Origin: Dictyocoela muelleri | Lineage: Eukaryota > Microsporidia | Reading direction: 5' to 3' | Length of the DNA: 16,636 bases | Assembly: GCA_016256075.1 (NCBI GenBank) | Contig: SDVU01000247.1 | Location: 1 to 16,636 of the forward strand | In this document: positions 15,886-16,636 of the stretch, piece after piece | Position numbering within the stretch: the first letter of the stretch is position 1 | Layout of the letters: each line of letters starts with the position of its first letter | Made by a program: the position numbers and the translations under genes | The notes under the pieces: model-generated | The model's database searches: none | What the model was told of the DNA's origin: nothing | What the model saw: the letters and a program-made list of their open reading frames with translations, nothing else

Positions 15886-16374
15886 GTATATACCATAAAA
15901 ATTTTTATTTAATTTTTTTTCCAAATATAAAAAAAAATTCAAAATGAATATAATTTTAAAAGTTTTTAAGCTTTTTAGTAATGTTTACTCTAAACTGTTT
16001 TTAATATTACCGGAAAATAAATTTTGTAATCTAAATTGTTCATTATATCTTGAATTTTAAGTATATCTATAGCAAATTTATTCTTGCATTAAAAAGAGCA
16101 GTATTCGACTTTTCAGAACTGTGTGTTACATTTGGTTAATTTTCGATTTAGTTAGAATTTTAAAGTTTTTGATTACTCAATAGGATAAAAATGATCTAGC
16201 ATAAAATACGCTTTTTAGGTTTATCAGTAAATCCGATTATGACATTTAAAATGGTCACATATCCATCATAGTTTTTCTTCATTTTTACGATTGAAAACAT
16301 AAATGCATATATTATAAATAATTATTATTATTCCATTTGTGTTTTCATTAATTTTATATTCATTAAAGTTTTGC
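15886..16374. other. Interior of the outer element; two short unassigned frames
   Basis: No gene recognised. A 38-codon plus-strand frame at 15944-16060 starts with ATG and reads MNIILKVFKLFSNVYSKLF. On the minus strand, around 16320-16200, a frame reads FSIVKMKKNYDGYVTILNVI then GFTDKPKKR. Either could be a leftover of the outer element's own gene, but no family motif is present. Confidence 0.3.
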
Positions 16375-16454
16375 GTTGTTTTTTTTTCGGATTTTCACCT
16401 TTCGCTGACCGAAAATTCTCCTTTAGTGATTTTTCGGTCAGCGGTTAATAATAT

Positions 16455-16475
16455 GTCGCGCGCGTAGCGCGCGAC
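16455..16475. repeat. Perfect GC hairpin GTCGCGCGC-GTA-GCGCGCGAC
   Basis: Nine-base arms with a three-base loop, made of CpG/GpC steps, in DNA that is otherwise mostly A/T. A further CAACGCGACC follows at 16485-16494. It lies 12 bases beyond the right end of the outer mobile element. Confidence 0.95.
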
Positions 16476-16516
16476 CTATGCATACAACGCGACCAGTCAA
16501 AAAAATTAAAAAAAAA

Positions 16517-16583
16517 GCACACGCCGGGAGCCGAACATTGAAATTTAGTAGTCATGAAATAGTTACCACTGAGCTATCAGCAT
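16517..16583 (-). ncRNA. tRNA-like sequence with A box, near-B box and T-run (not a functional tRNA)
   Basis: On the minus strand, GATAGCTCAGTGGTAAC (a perfect A-box match, 16565-16576) is followed about 30 bases later by GTTCGGCTCCC (16526-16536), a B box with one key mismatch. Then come CGTGTGC and a run of nine T (16508-16516), a Pol III terminator. The acceptor and T stems do not pair, so it is a pseudo-tRNA, SINE head or tRNA-promoter-driven small RNA. The right window edge is close, so neighbouring copies cannot be seen. Confidence 0.5.
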
Positions 16584-16636
16584 ATAATTCAATTTTTACA
16601 ATATAAATATTAATTAAAATAATATTTTTTAATTTA

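Larger units (their letters stand above)
14402..16442. mobile_element. Outer foldback-ended DNA element (about 0.75 kb without its insert)
   Basis: The ends are inverted repeats in two blocks. The outermost block is GC(A/T)G(C/A)CCGAAAA(T/A)TCAC, at 14402-14418 and as its complement at 16426-16442. The inner block is GGTGAAAATCCGAAAAAACAAC at 14445-14466 against 16375-16399, with three extra bases in a homopolymer. The right end also folds on itself (GCTGACCGAAAATTCTC/GTGATTTTTCGGTCAGC, 16404-16442), and the left end has TTCACCTT/AAAGGTGAA. A complete mariner-type transposon interrupts it; removing that leaves about 755 bp. No transposase of its own was recognised, so it is a MITE-like or gutted element. 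No target-site duplication was found. Confidence 0.75.

Noticed and set aside
15582-15942. Open frames on both strands at the right end of the mariner element
   Set aside because: The minus-strand frame (15942-15745) translates the AT-rich terminal sub-repeats; the plus-strand frame (15582-15785) is antisense to the transposase helix-turn-helix region.
15944-16060. 38-codon small gene
   Set aside because: Short frame inside a mobile element, no motif and no start signal; kept only as a note in the interior description.
16517-16583. Functional tRNA gene on the minus strand
   Set aside because: Perfect A box and a terminator, but the acceptor and T-arm halves are not complementary and the conserved A of the B box is replaced by G.

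Overview
The window is very AT-rich eukaryotic DNA and most probably comes from a microsporidian, one of the expanded, repeat-laden genomes rather than a compact one. The evidence: all five protein genes read as single uninterrupted frames; the two identifiable housekeeping genes (a RanBP1-type Ran-binding protein and a lipin-type phosphatidate phosphatase) have a short C-run directly before the ATG in an A/T background, as microsporidian genes often do; proteins are loaded with Asn/Lys/Ile low-complexity runs; and the intergenic DNA is mostly tandem repeats and decayed DNA transposons. A protist with Asn-rich proteins is the main alternative. I cannot name the genus.

Layout. 1-1260: decayed DNA, including a recognisable fragment of a pogo/Tigger-type transposase (about 483-901, +). 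1270-1633: a 15-bp-based minisatellite. 2048-2958: a 31-bp inverted repeat running into a 34-bp tandem array, then an ATAATCTAATT-type array. 3074-5287 (+) and 5564-6274 (-): two converging genes for predicted secreted proteins that look like very divergent relatives of each other. 6800-7510 (+): RanBP1-domain protein. 8170-11244 (-): lipin/Pah1/Smp2 homologue with low-complexity inserts, one inside its catalytic domain. 11318-11525: minisatellite. 11741-13127: three tandem copies of a repeat with a tRNA-like head and a conserved body, the third bracketed by about 55-bp inverted repeats. 13449-13889 (+): a small protein resembling proteasome assembly chaperone 4. 14402-16442: a nested mobile-element structure, with an IS630/Tc1-mariner transposon (TA-flanked, about 1.28 kb, dead transposase) sitting inside an older element of about 0.75 kb that has foldback ends. 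The right edge holds a perfect GC-only-armed hairpin and a tRNA-like sequence followed by a T-run.

The genes do not form a pathway. Lipin makes diacylglycerol from phosphatidate for membranes and lipid stores; the Ran-binding protein serves nuclear transport; the PAC4-like protein would help build 20S proteasomes; the secreted pair would act outside the parasite cell or at its surface. The most unusual items are the tRNA-headed repeat family with its conserved body, the secreted pair of possible catalytically dead metalloprotease-like proteins, and the nested transposon.
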